Source: Gammaproteobacteria bacterium (GTDB lineage Bacteria > Pseudomonadota > Gammaproteobacteria > HTCC5015). From it: a DNA stretch of 6,812 bases. Shown here piece by piece: positions 1 through 6,315 of this stretch. Under the pieces are notes generated by a model. The model saw only the letters and a program-made list of their open reading frames with translations, was not told the DNA's origin and ran no database searches. The stretch is taken from assembly GCA_020630145.1 (NCBI GenBank), contig JAHDBX010000092.1:1-6812 (forward strand). Direction: 5' to 3'. The position numbers and the translations under genes were made by a program. Within the stretch, counting starts at the first letter, position 1, and every line of letters starts with the position of its first letter.

Positions 1-150
1 CCTTTAGGGCAAGTTGTGAGGGCTGTTTGATGAACAGGATGTTCGAATGCCGTGTAGGCCATGGATGGCCGAGAGCGGCGCTTTGGTTCGTTTCTTTGTC
101 AGTACAAAGAAATGAACTCGCCCGTCAGTGCGAGAACTGACCAGCATAAG
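1..150. repeat. Hairpin-rich extragenic repeat element, cut by the window start
   Basis: This stretch has no credible gene but is dense in inverted repeats. GAACA/TGTTC lies at 32-36 and 40-44, and GGCCAT/ATGGCC at 57-62 and 65-70. A 14-bp stem with one G-T wobble pairs 86-99 with 104-117 around the loop CAGT. GTCAGT/ACTGAC pairs 124-129 with 136-141. The combination of a GGATGGCCGAGAGCGGC-like core followed by a TTTCTTTG/CAAAGAAA hairpin resembles an intergenic repeat I associate with several gammaproteobacterial genomes; that match is from memory and unchecked. A 42-codon plus-strand reading frame (61-189) runs through it but looks repeat-derived. The true left boundary lies outside the window. 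Confidence 0.5.
86..117. repeat. Long stem-loop within the extragenic repeat
   Basis: Bases 86-99 (GTTCGTTTCTTTGT) pair with 104-117 (ACAAAGAAATGAAC) over 14 positions, with one G-T wobble and a 4-nt loop. No T-run follows on either strand, so it is not a classical intrinsic terminator. It is the strongest structure of the repeat at the left edge of the window. Confidence 0.6.
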
Positions 151-165
151 CTAAACAACAAACAT

Positions 166-190
166 GGATTCCTGCCTCCGCAGGAATGAC
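166..190. repeat. REP-like palindrome A
   Basis: ATTCCTGC (168-175) and GCAGGAAT (180-187) form a perfect 8-bp stem around CTCC. Read on the minus strand with its flanks it gives GTCATTCCTGCGGAGGCAGG and onward, the form of the GTCATTCCCGCG-type extragenic palindromes widespread in proteobacteria. It is the first of three related palindromes in 120 bp, and has the same orientation as palindrome C. Confidence 0.7.
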
Positions 191-210
191 AAAATAGAGA
201 AAAACTGCGA

Positions 211-247
211 AATAAAAAAGAATCGTCACTCCCGTGGATACGGGAGT
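211..247 (-). terminator. Possible terminator of the rppH-ptsP transcript
   Basis: On the minus strand the perfect 8-bp stem of palindrome B (228-247) is followed after 8 nt by a run of six T (214-219). The gap between stem and T-run is longer than in a textbook intrinsic terminator, so function is uncertain. It is the best candidate downstream of ptsP within the window. Confidence 0.3.
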
Positions 248-249
248 CT
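224..249. repeat. REP-like palindrome B
   Basis: ACTCCCGT (228-235) and ACGGGAGT (240-247) form a perfect 8-bp stem with loop GGAT. The flanks CGTC and CTA match the same palindrome family as A, but the unit is in the opposite orientation (plus strand). B and C are joined by a short AT-rich linker (TATATCAAAATGG), giving a paired, inverted arrangement as in BIME-like units. Confidence 0.7.
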
Positions 250-260
250 ATATCAAAATG

Positions 261-282
261 GATCCCCGCCTGCGCGGGGACA
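261..282. repeat. REP-like palindrome C, next to the ptsP stop codon
   Basis: TCCCCGC (263-269) and GCGGGGA (274-280) form a perfect 7-bp stem with loop CTGC. A further GC-rich inverted repeat, GGCGC/GCGCC (284-288 and 296-300), reaches the last base of the ptsP stop codon. The orientation (minus strand) matches palindrome A. The position straight after ptsP could protect the 3' end of its mRNA or stop transcription; this is inference. Confidence 0.65.
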
Positions 283-299
283 CGGCGCACTACGCGCGC

Positions 300-2570
300 C
301 TAATTACCGGCCCTTAATAATCCAGCCAAATCATGCTTCTTAAGCTCCGCAATAATACGCCGACGTATTTGCGTACTCTCATCCATGACCAGCACCTCTT
401 CAAGCAAAATATCTGCACTTTCCTTACTGATATTACGTACCACACGCTTAACTCGGCCAAGTGCACCTACACTCATGCTTAAACTATCCAAGCCCATCGC
501 CAATAATAAAATAGCGCCCATTGGGTCGGCAGCAAACTCACCGCAAATACCCACATGCAAATCATGCTTTCTGGCCTCATCAACAATTTGCTTCATTACA
601 CGAACCATTGCCGGACTAAAGGAATCAAACAAACGGCTTACGCGTTCATTATTACGGTCAACCGCTAACATATACTGTGTTAAGTCATTAGAGCCTATAG
701 AAACAAAATCAATATACGGTGCAAAACTGCCAATTAATAATACGGCAGCAGGCACTTCTATCATCACACCGAGTTTAGGCCTAACAACATCAAAGCCTTC
801 TTCTTGCAACTCTTCTACCACTTGATCTAGCAGGGCTGAAGACTGCTTTACTTCTTGTATATTGCTGACCATCGGCAGCATTATTTCTAGGTTATTAAAA
901 CCAATATTCGCACGCACCATGGCACGCAGTTGGGTAGAGAATATTTCGGGGTGATCTAATGTTAAACGTATGCCTCGCCAACCTAAGAAAGGGTTGCTCT
1001 CTTCAAAAGAAAAGTAATCCAGCGCCTTGTCGCCGCCCACATCTAAGGTACGTAGTATCACCGGGCGCGGGTGCATACTTTCTAACAAGCCACGATAAAC
1101 ATTTAGTTGATCGGTTTCACTTGGGAATTGTTGGCGCATTTGAAACATCACTTCGGTACGGTATAAACCGATGCCTTCTGCACCACTAATAATTAAAGGA
1201 CTAACATCCGACAATAAACCTGTATTGGCAAACAAGGTAACACGGTAGTTATCGGTTGTTTCGGCGGGCAAGTGCGCAATTTCTTTTAGTTCTTCAGCAA
1301 GTTGCTGTTCTTCTAAAATTAGGGCTTCGATATGTACGCGTACTTCGTTATCTGGCTCAACAATCACTTGGCCTTCGTAGCCATCAATAATAATATCGAG
1401 ACCGTCTATACGCGACACCGGCAAATCAACCACACCCATTGAACATGGAATTTGCATCGCTCGGGCGAGTATGGCCACATGTGAAGCGGTAGACCCGTGC
1501 ACGGATATAATACCTTTCAAACGCCCAACAGGTACTTCACCTAACTGCGTCGCGGTAATTTCTTCACCAATTAAAATACCGTTTTCTGGAAACTGCCACT
1601 GGTTTTTATCTGTCTTTTGCGACTGCAATTTCATAATGACGCGACGACCTAAGTCACGAATATCATCTGCTCGCTCGCGCAAATAAGGGTCGCTCATTTC
1701 GCGGAATATTTGTGTATGATCCTGAATGGTTTGTCGCAAGGAACCCGCGGCCCAGTTGCCACCTTCTATGCGCTTGATCGTATCATCGAGCAATGAACCA
1801 CTTGATAGCATCAATGCATAAGCATCAAAAACGGCGTGTTCTTCACTTGGCAAAATCTCACCCATTTGGATACTAAGATTTTGCATTTCTTCTTTTACTT
1901 GATTGACAGCGCCATGAAAGATTTCAATTTCGCGTTCAACATTTTTAATTTTTCTATCAGGAACGGAGTCCAAGTCGGCATGCTGATAGACAACCACGGC
2001 GGTACCACTCACTAGACCCGGTGAACCCGGCAAACCGTAGTAGGTTTTATTTAAAATTTCACCACGCTGCATACGCGCAATATCGCCACTTAAGCCAGCT
2101 TGGTTAATAGCGCCAGCTAGTTGCGCAGCAAGGGTGATTAAAAACGAAACGGTATCGTCTTGGTAACGTTCACTTTCGAGTTGCTGTACAACTAAAACAC
2201 CCACTACTTCGCCGTAGTGGATAATAGGCACACCTAAAAAAGCATGAAACTCTTCTTCGTCAGCTTCGGTAAATAATTTGTAGCGCGCATGCTTATGTGC
2301 ATCGGCTAAATTGACTGGCTCACCTCGTTGCGCCACTAAACCAACCAGACCTTCATCAAGGTTTAAGCGTATTACGCCCACGGCTGTTTGGTTCAAGCCT
2401 TCTGTAGCGAGCAATACTAGTTGCTCACTAACCGGGTCAACGAGATACACTGAACAAACATTCGCGTTGATTGCTTCAAACACACCGTTCACGAGTGAGC
2501 GCATCGCCTCTTCTAAATTTGGCGACGCATTAACGTCTTGCACGATGGCGCGTAATGAATCAAGTATCAT
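300..2570 (-). CDS. ptsP: Phosphoenolpyruvate-protein phosphotransferase PtsP (enzyme I-Ntr)
   Basis: This is the first enzyme of the nitrogen PTS: it autophosphorylates from PEP and passes the phosphate to NPr, then EIIA-Ntr, in the cytoplasm. The 756 residues match full-length EI-Ntr (about 750-760). An N-terminal GAF domain (about 17-155) distinguishes it from the sugar-PTS enzyme I; in enterics this domain senses glutamine and 2-oxoglutarate. After it come the NPr-binding helical region (about 180-305), the swivelling phosphohistidine domain (about 330-405) with GSTASHVAILAR and active His364, and the PEP-binding barrel (about 430-715). The barrel carries GLYRTE (468-473), DVGGDK (510-515), the metal ligands Glu605 (VMIEVPAA) and Asp629 (SIGSNDLTQY), and catalytic Cys676 (ICGE). 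All key residues are present, so the enzyme should be active. The ATG lies 7 nt after the rppH stop without a Shine-Dalgarno sequence, suggesting translational coupling. The stop is TAG. Confidence 0.96.
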   Translation of the reverse strand: MILDSLRAIVQDVNASPNLEEAMRSLVNGVFEAINANVCSVYLVDPVSEQLVLLATEGLNQTAVGVIRLNLDEGLVGLVAQRGEPVNLADAHKHARYKLFTEADEEEFHAFLGVPIIHYGEVVGVLVVQQLESERYQDDTVSFLITLAAQLAGAINQAGLSGDIARMQRGEILNKTYYGLPGSPGLVSGTAVVVYQHADLDSVPDRKIKNVEREIEIFHGAVNQVKEEMQNLSIQMGEILPSEEHAVFDAYALMLSSGSLLDDTIKRIEGGNWAAGSLRQTIQDHTQIFREMSDPYLRERADDIRDLGRRVIMKLQSQKTDKNQWQFPENGILIGEEITATQLGEVPVGRLKGIISVHGSTASHVAILARAMQIPCSMGVVDLPVSRIDGLDIIIDGYEGQVIVEPDNEVRVHIEALILEEQQLAEELKEIAHLPAETTDNYRVTLFANTGLLSDVSPLIISGAEGIGLYRTEVMFQMRQQFPSETDQLNVYRGLLESMHPRPVILRTLDVGGDKALDYFSFEESNPFLGWRGIRLTLDHPEIFSTQLRAMVRANIGFNNLEIMLPMVSNIQEVKQSSALLDQVVEELQEEGFDVVRPKLGVMIEVPAAVLLIGSFAPYIDFVSIGSNDLTQYMLAVDRNNERVSRLFDSFSPAMVRVMKQIVDEARKHDLHVGICGEFAADPMGAILLLAMGLDSLSMSVGALGRVKRVVRNISKESADILLEEVLVMDESTQIRRRIIAELKKHDLAGLLRAGN

Positions 2571-2577
2571 AATTTTA

Positions 2578-3048
2578 TTATGCTTTAGGCCAAAAAGGTT
2601 TTAGTTCGTCTAAAGCTTTGCGGTACACATCTTGTTTAAAGTAAATAATATCTTCTGCGGCTTGTTCTGCATCTATCCAGCCCCACGATTCGAATTCTGG
2701 CTCATCTGTCATATTTAAATTAATAACAGACGTATCAGCTTGCAACTGCAATAAAAACCAAATTTGCTTTTGGCCTATGCAGTGGCCATCTTTTTTAACT
2801 AATTGCTCTGGCAAGTCGTAATAAAACCACTCTTTAGTTTGACCTAAAATTGACACGTGCTTAGGTAGCATGCCGGTTTCTTCCGCAAGTTCGCGGTACA
2901 TGCCATCTTCTGCTGTTTCACCCTCGCGTAAGCCGCCTTGGGGGAACTGCCATGCACCCTGACCGCACCGCTTAAACCACATAGCTTGTCCTGAAGCATT
3001 GGCTATAACGATAGCAACATTAGCGCGATATCCGTTCTGATCAATCAT
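2578..3048 (-). CDS. rppH: RNA pyrophosphohydrolase RppH (Nudix hydrolase)
   Basis: It removes pyrophosphate from the 5'-triphosphate end of mRNAs in the cytoplasm, leaving a monophosphate that stimulates RNase E-dependent decay. The 156-residue protein has the family start MIDQNGYRANVAIV and the WQFPQGG motif. A complete Nudix box lies at 38-60 (G-x5-E-x7-REL-x-EE-x-GM), with the metal-binding glutamates Glu53, Glu56 and Glu57 all present. The conserved CIGQKQIWFLL segment (about 90-100) is also there. Its length is close to the short Pseudomonas form (about 159) rather than E. coli RppH (176, with a longer C-terminus). It is the first gene of a minus-strand operon with ptsP, a pairing found in many gammaproteobacteria. 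The start is the first ATG after an in-frame stop; no clear Shine-Dalgarno precedes it. Confidence 0.95.
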   Translation of the reverse strand: MIDQNGYRANVAIVIANASGQAMWFKRCGQGAWQFPQGGLREGETAEDGMYRELAEETGMLPKHVSILGQTKEWFYYDLPEQLVKKDGHCIGQKQIWFLLQLQADTSVINLNMTDEPEFESWGWIDAEQAAEDIIYFKQDVYRKALDELKPFWPKA

Positions 3049-3050
3049 AA

Positions 3051-3079
3051 TTAAACTTAATAGCTAAAATGTTTATAAA
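3051..3079 (+). promoter_or_regulatory. Candidate promoter for the HAD-DUF1631 pair
   Basis: On the plus strand TATAAA (3074-3079) lies 17 bp from TTAAAC (3051-3056), a weak -35. Transcription would start near 3086 and give a leader of about 55 nt. It overlaps the opposite-strand candidate promoter, so the two transcripts could interfere with each other. In so AT-rich a gap chance matches are likely, and confidence is low. Confidence 0.25.
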
Positions 3080-3086
3080 ATCGTAA

Positions 3087-3114
3087 ACTATACGCATTGT
3101 TTCAAACCCTACAA
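3087..3114 (-). promoter_or_regulatory. Candidate promoter for rppH-ptsP
   Basis: On the minus strand a TATAGT -10 box (3087-3092, five of six consensus bases) lies 16 bp from a weak TTGTAG -35 box (3109-3114). Transcription would start near 3080 and leave a leader of about 30 nt before rppH. TTGAAA (3099-3104) is an alternative -35, but its spacing to a -10 is poor. This is read by eye only. Confidence 0.35.
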
Positions 3115-3140
3115 CGAACTACAAGTCGATTACTCCATTT

Positions 3141-3827
3141 ATGTCTGAATTCAGCACTATTGACCTCGCAATATTTGACCTTGATAACACCTTAATAGCT
3201 GGCGACAGTGACTATGCATGGGGAGATTTCCTAGTTGCTAAAGGCATAGTCGACAAAGATTACTATGCCAAGCAAAATGCACAGTTTTATGACGATTACC
3301 AACACGGAAAGCTTAATATTGCTGACTTTTTACGTTTTTCTTTGCGCCCTTTGGCCGATAACAATATAGAGCAGTTAAACGAGTGGCGTGGTGAATTTTT
3401 AAACACGGTTATTGAACCCATGATGCTACCAGCAGCTGAGGAATTAGTTGAGAAACACCGGCATGCAGGCCATGAGTTGCTTATTATTACCGCAACCAAT
3501 ACTTTTATCACTCAACCGATTGCTGAACGCTTAGGCATTAAATATTTAATTGGCACTGAACCTGAACGCATTAACGGCCGATATACAGGTGAGGTTTACG
3601 GAATACCGTCTTTTCAGGAAGGAAAAATTAAGCGACTAGACAGTTGGTTAAAAAAACAACAATTTAATATAAACCAGAGCTGGTTTTACAGTGATTCGCA
3701 TAATGACTTACCTTTGCTACGTAAAGTTGACACACCTGTGGCGGTAGATCCGGATAATAAATTACGGGAATATGCACAATCACAGCACTGGGATATAATA
3801 AGTCTAAGGACAAAAAACGATCAATAA
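3141..3827 (+). CDS. HAD-superfamily hydrolase, subfamily IB (phosphoserine phosphatase-like)
   Basis: A predicted cytoplasmic Mg-dependent phosphomonoesterase of 228 residues. Motif I is FDLDNTL with nucleophile Asp13 and acid/base Asp15. Motif II is IITATN with Thr117. The motif III lysine is probably Lys162 (GKIKR). Motif IV is YSDSHNDLP with Asp185 and Asp189, as in SerB- and CicA-like HAD-IB enzymes. The helical cap lies between motifs I and II (about 20-100). Substrate cannot be read from the sequence; relatives beside rppH-ptsP in pseudomonads are annotated as generic HAD hydrolases, sometimes as histidinol-phosphatase, which I cannot confirm here. It is divergent from rppH and 2 nt upstream of the DUF1631 gene. 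No Shine-Dalgarno is seen before the ATG, and no alternative start upstream is convincing. No signal peptide or membrane segment is visible. Confidence 0.88.
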   Translation: MSEFSTIDLAIFDLDNTLIAGDSDYAWGDFLVAKGIVDKDYYAKQNAQFYDDYQHGKLNIADFLRFSLRPLADNNIEQLNEWRGEFLNTVIEPMMLPAAEELVEKHRHAGHELLIITATNTFITQPIAERLGIKYLIGTEPERINGRYTGEVYGIPSFQEGKIKRLDSWLKKQQFNINQSWFYSDSHNDLPLLRKVDTPVAVDPDNKLREYAQSQHWDIISLRTKNDQ

Positions 3828-3829
3828 TT

Positions 3830-6046
3830 ATGCCTTCTAAAACCGAGTTATTATTCAGCCAAATTTTAAATACTTTTGATAAACAGCTTGATGCTTTATT
3901 AAAAGAAAATATTAAACTCACTTTAGCCGATATTCGGGCCAAAATTTCGACATCAGCTGACCTTGCGCAGAATGAGCAGTTATCGTCAGCTAGTATTGCT
4001 ATCAAAGAGCAATCTAAACCATTAATTGATAATTATAAAAACCAAGTACGCAATACCTTAATTGGTAAACTCGATATTCATGAAGACAATGACCTGTCAC
4101 AAAGCCTATCCTTAGTTGATGACAGTGCGCTTAACGAATCCATACAGCTACACGAGCTAACCAATGGCTTATTCGAGAGCTTGCAGTCTGAACTGCGCGC
4201 ACTTAAGCGTGGTATTGTGCGTTTAAGCCATAGTTTTCAATACGAACCTGAACCTCAAGGTTTTGAGCCTCGCACACTATTCGACGTTTTACAAAAACTG
4301 CTCGTCGAAAAAAATATTGATATTGAGTTTAGAAAATTATTCTTTGACAACTTCAATATGCTTTGCAAAAAAAACTTGCAAACTATCTATGCCAAAATAC
4401 TCTTTATTCTCGAAGAAGGCGAAGTATTATCCGAGTTTGAAAACCCAACATCAAAGTCATTTGACTTAGGCCGTAGCTACAAAGGTCAAAAAGGTACACA
4501 ACCCGGGTCTGCGGTTGTTGCCGAAGCTATTTCGCCAGAACTCGAATTACTTGATGCCACTATACATAAAGAATTAAAAGAACAACATAGTAATTCGGCA
4601 TCAGACACTTCTCAAGCCACGCCTATCGGTGAGCTACAAGGTAGCGCTTTAGCTACCAATACTGACAAAGTTATATCCAAACTTCTTTACCAATATATAG
4701 CTAGCAGCAAACCAGAAAGCGGCGAAGAAACTTTGTCTGGCACGCAAGAAGTAACAGACGACAAGTTAATTCATTACCTATCCAGCTTTCAAAAAAATAT
4801 TGAAGAGATGGATCAAACTGATCCGTTTGTAAAACAAGAAAACTTACACTCTCAAGTTAGCCAGGTTATAGAAGGCAAAGGCCTGCAAACATCACAGTTA
4901 AATATTATTAATTTGATCCAAAAACTATTTGATGTAATTGCTGAAGATGTTAATTTTGATGTAATTGTTACCAATGAAATATCACGCCTGCAAATACCTT
5001 ATTTAAAAGTCGCTTTATTAGATATTAATATATTAAATGATGCCTCTCACTCGGCACGCCAAGTACTGAATGCTATTGCTGATATTGGCTTACAAGTTGA
5101 TGATGAACAAGATCCTAATTTTCTTTGGATAAAGAACATTATTAATTTTATTCTAACCAGCTTTGACAATGATGTGCAAATATTCGACAAAGTTCTGGTT
5201 AAGTTGCACTCTGAAAAAACCAAGCTTGAATCAGAAGCAAATGAGCGCGCGCAAAAATATAGGTCTAAAGCAGAAAAAGAAGCCCGTACACGTTTCTTAA
5301 AGAAAAGAGTACTCGACCAACTACACAAGTTCATTGCTAACAAGCAATTACCTAAACAAATGTATGAGTTAGTACTGAAAGGTTTTGCCCCCTTGTTTTT
5401 GCGTATTTATGTTCGCCATGGTGAAGACAGCCCTGAATGGAAAAATGCCATAGACCTGTTTAGAAAAATTATTGAAAGTGTACAGCCCCGTGACTCTATA
5501 GCAGAAATAAACAAAATTGTTCAACATGCCCCTGAGTTAATTAGCGAAGCTAAAAAACTACTAGGCGAGTTTCTAAAACGCGACGCAGAAAAAGACTTAC
5601 TCAATGGTTTAAAACACTTATATAAACAGCGGGCAGAGGAGCTTAGGCGGCGCAAGACTGAACTCGCTTCAGCTCAAAAACTTGATAAAGATCCTTTAGA
5701 CTATAAAAACTTTGATGGCGAAATAACACTCGAACATGAAGAAAGCGCTAACGATAGCATATCAGCGCTTGTTAAGGCCTTACCTGAAAAACTAAAAGAA
5801 GGCGTTATGTGCGAGGTATACCTAGGCAAGCAGCTTGGTACTCGCCGTATGAAAGTGCTCTCTATCATTAAAGAGTCAGCTCAAATTATTTTTGTTGATG
5901 GCACAGGTAGTGAAACCCGTATCAAAGACATGAAAGACTTTTTAGATGAACTGGATTGTGAGCGTTCACATATTATTGAACAAGATAATTTATTTGATAA
6001 AGCCTTAGCAACCGTGCTTATGAATATGGAAATGGCAAAAAGCTAA
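3830..6046 (+). CDS. DUF1631 family protein, function unknown
   Basis: A 738-residue predicted soluble protein, largely alpha-helical and charged, with no signal peptide or membrane segment visible. I recognise it as DUF1631 from the overall pattern: a helical N-terminal part ending near ELRALKRGIVRLSH, the FDVLQKLL and LCKKNLQTIYAKILFILEEGE region, and a small C-terminal domain (about 655-738). That domain has beta-rich segments MCEVYLGKQLGTRRMKVLSI and AQIIFVDGTGSETRIKDM, then a closing helix with FDKALATVL. The C-terminal domain loosely recalls PilZ-like barrels but lacks the RxxxR and D/NxSxxG c-di-GMP motif. Residues about 205-270 are Ser/Thr/Gln-rich and look like a flexible linker. Basic, coiled-coil-prone helices lie at about 458-495 and 574-619. 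The start is 2 nt after the HAD stop, so co-translation is likely. No biochemical role is known to me. Confidence 0.82.
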   Translation: MPSKTELLFSQILNTFDKQLDALLKENIKLTLADIRAKISTSADLAQNEQLSSASIAIKEQSKPLIDNYKNQVRNTLIGKLDIHEDNDLSQSLSLVDDSALNESIQLHELTNGLFESLQSELRALKRGIVRLSHSFQYEPEPQGFEPRTLFDVLQKLLVEKNIDIEFRKLFFDNFNMLCKKNLQTIYAKILFILEEGEVLSEFENPTSKSFDLGRSYKGQKGTQPGSAVVAEAISPELELLDATIHKELKEQHSNSASDTSQATPIGELQGSALATNTDKVISKLLYQYIASSKPESGEETLSGTQEVTDDKLIHYLSSFQKNIEEMDQTDPFVKQENLHSQVSQVIEGKGLQTSQLNIINLIQKLFDVIAEDVNFDVIVTNEISRLQIPYLKVALLDINILNDASHSARQVLNAIADIGLQVDDEQDPNFLWIKNIINFILTSFDNDVQIFDKVLVKLHSEKTKLESEANERAQKYRSKAEKEARTRFLKKRVLDQLHKFIANKQLPKQMYELVLKGFAPLFLRIYVRHGEDSPEWKNAIDLFRKIIESVQPRDSIAEINKIVQHAPELISEAKKLLGEFLKRDAEKDLLNGLKHLYKQRAEELRRRKTELASAQKLDKDPLDYKNFDGEITLEHEESANDSISALVKALPEKLKEGVMCEVYLGKQLGTRRMKVLSIIKESAQIIFVDGTGSETRIKDMKDFLDELDCERSHIIEQDNLFDKALATVLMNMEMAKS

Positions 6047-6067
6047 CTCTATACTGCTAAACCCTGC

Positions 6068-6088
6068 TGATTTGAAAATCATTTATTT
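6068..6088 (+). terminator. Weak candidate terminator after the DUF1631 gene
   Basis: TGATT (6068-6072) and AATCA (6077-6081) form a 5-bp stem around TGAA, followed by the short T-rich TTTATTT. The stem is AT-rich and short, so efficiency would be low. It lies 22 nt after the stop codon. No better intrinsic terminator is visible before 6160. Confidence 0.2.
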
Positions 6089-6119
6089 GACATATAAAAT
6101 GTGAACACCTAAGCTTAGA

Positions 6120-6154
6120 GCATCCATAATTGAAACTTTCGCTAGGTTTTTTAT
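6120..6154. repeat. 35-bp direct repeat, copy 1
   Basis: This copy shares the uninterrupted 18-base core AAACTTTCGCTAGGTTTT (6133-6150) with a second copy 161 bp downstream. Over 35 bases the two copies differ by one substitution and two single-base indels. The core is a weak palindrome (AAAC...GTTT). It lies in a convergent gap, 3' to both neighbouring genes, so a promoter operator is unlikely. Nature unknown: a dispersed repeat, the end of a small non-autonomous element, or a duplicated protein-binding site are all possible. Confidence 0.75.
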
Positions 6155-6159
6155 GGGGA

Positions 6160-6189
6160 GCTGACAGTGAAAGCTGTTTCACTGTCAGC
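6160..6189. repeat. Perfect 13-bp-stem hairpin between the direct repeats
   Basis: GCTGACAGTGAAA (6160-6172) pairs without mismatch with TTTCACTGTCAGC (6177-6189) around the loop GCTG. No T-run follows on either strand (GTCATATAG on plus, TCCCCATA on minus), so it is not a standard intrinsic terminator, although it could still end or protect either convergent transcript. It lies 5 bp inside direct repeat copy 1. Confidence 0.7.
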
Positions 6190-6193
6190 GTCA

Positions 6194-6250
6194 TATAGCC
6201 TACCTCGCCCAGATTCTACTGGAGGAAAAAATCCTACGAGGCAAACTATA
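6194..6250. other. Branched foldable segment, possible structured RNA or DNA
   Basis: Nested pairings make a three-way-junction-like fold. The outer stem is TATAG/CTATA (6194-6198 with 6246-6250). Next come a 4x4 internal loop and the stem CCTCG/CGAGG (6203-6207 with 6237-6241). Inside lie two adjacent hairpins, CCAG/CTGG (6209-6212 with 6219-6222) and AGGA/TCCT (6223-6226 with 6232-6235, loop AAAAA). The stems are short and were found by eye, so chance is possible. It does not match an integron attC site (no GTTRRRY/RYYYAAC ends) or any riboswitch I recognise. The strand is not determined. Confidence 0.35.
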
Positions 6251-6280
6251 CATGTAAATAATCCACATACTTAAATTGAT

Positions 6281-6315
6281 GCATCATAATTAAAACTTTC
6301 GCTAGGTTTTCTTAT
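6281..6315. repeat. 35-bp direct repeat, copy 2
   Basis: Second copy of the repeat at 6120-6154, with the same 18-base core at 6293-6310 in the same orientation. This copy sits inside an extra inverted repeat, TGCATC (6280-6285) and GATGCA (6320-6325), only partly kept around copy 1. It ends 30 bp from the stop codon of the convergent gene. On the minus strand the AAAAC/GTTTT arms could form only a weak stem. Confidence 0.75.

Noticed and set aside
61..189. A 42-codon plus-strand frame starting at ATG 61
   Set aside because: It lies wholly in the extragenic repeat and ends in palindrome A; no ribosome binding site or recognisable protein feature.
99..290. A 63-codon minus-strand open reading frame
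   Set aside because: It runs across the three palindromes, and its translation (VPAQAGIH, SRIHGSDDS, CHSCGGRNP) is the usual product of translated REP-like repeats rather than a protein.
385..825. A 146-codon plus-strand open frame opposite ptsP
   Set aside because: Shadow of the well-conserved ptsP reading frame; Ser/Thr-rich translation with no family features.
3664..4005. A 113-codon minus-strand frame across the HAD/DUF1631 junction
   Set aside because: It spans the ends of two clear plus-strand genes and has no family signature or ribosome binding site.
4928..4970. Short direct repeat TTTGATGTAATTG within the DUF1631 gene
   Set aside because: It encodes a repeated FDVI in the protein (FDVIAEDVNFDVI) in frame, and is most simply a chance coding repeat.
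6194..6250. Integron attC-like recombination site
   Set aside because: The fold is superficially similar, but the conserved GTTRRRY and RYYYAAC ends are absent and no integrase or cassette is present.
6120..6315. CRISPR array
   Set aside because: Only two imperfect repeats with a 126-bp structured spacer and no cas gene; a CRISPR would have regular short spacers.
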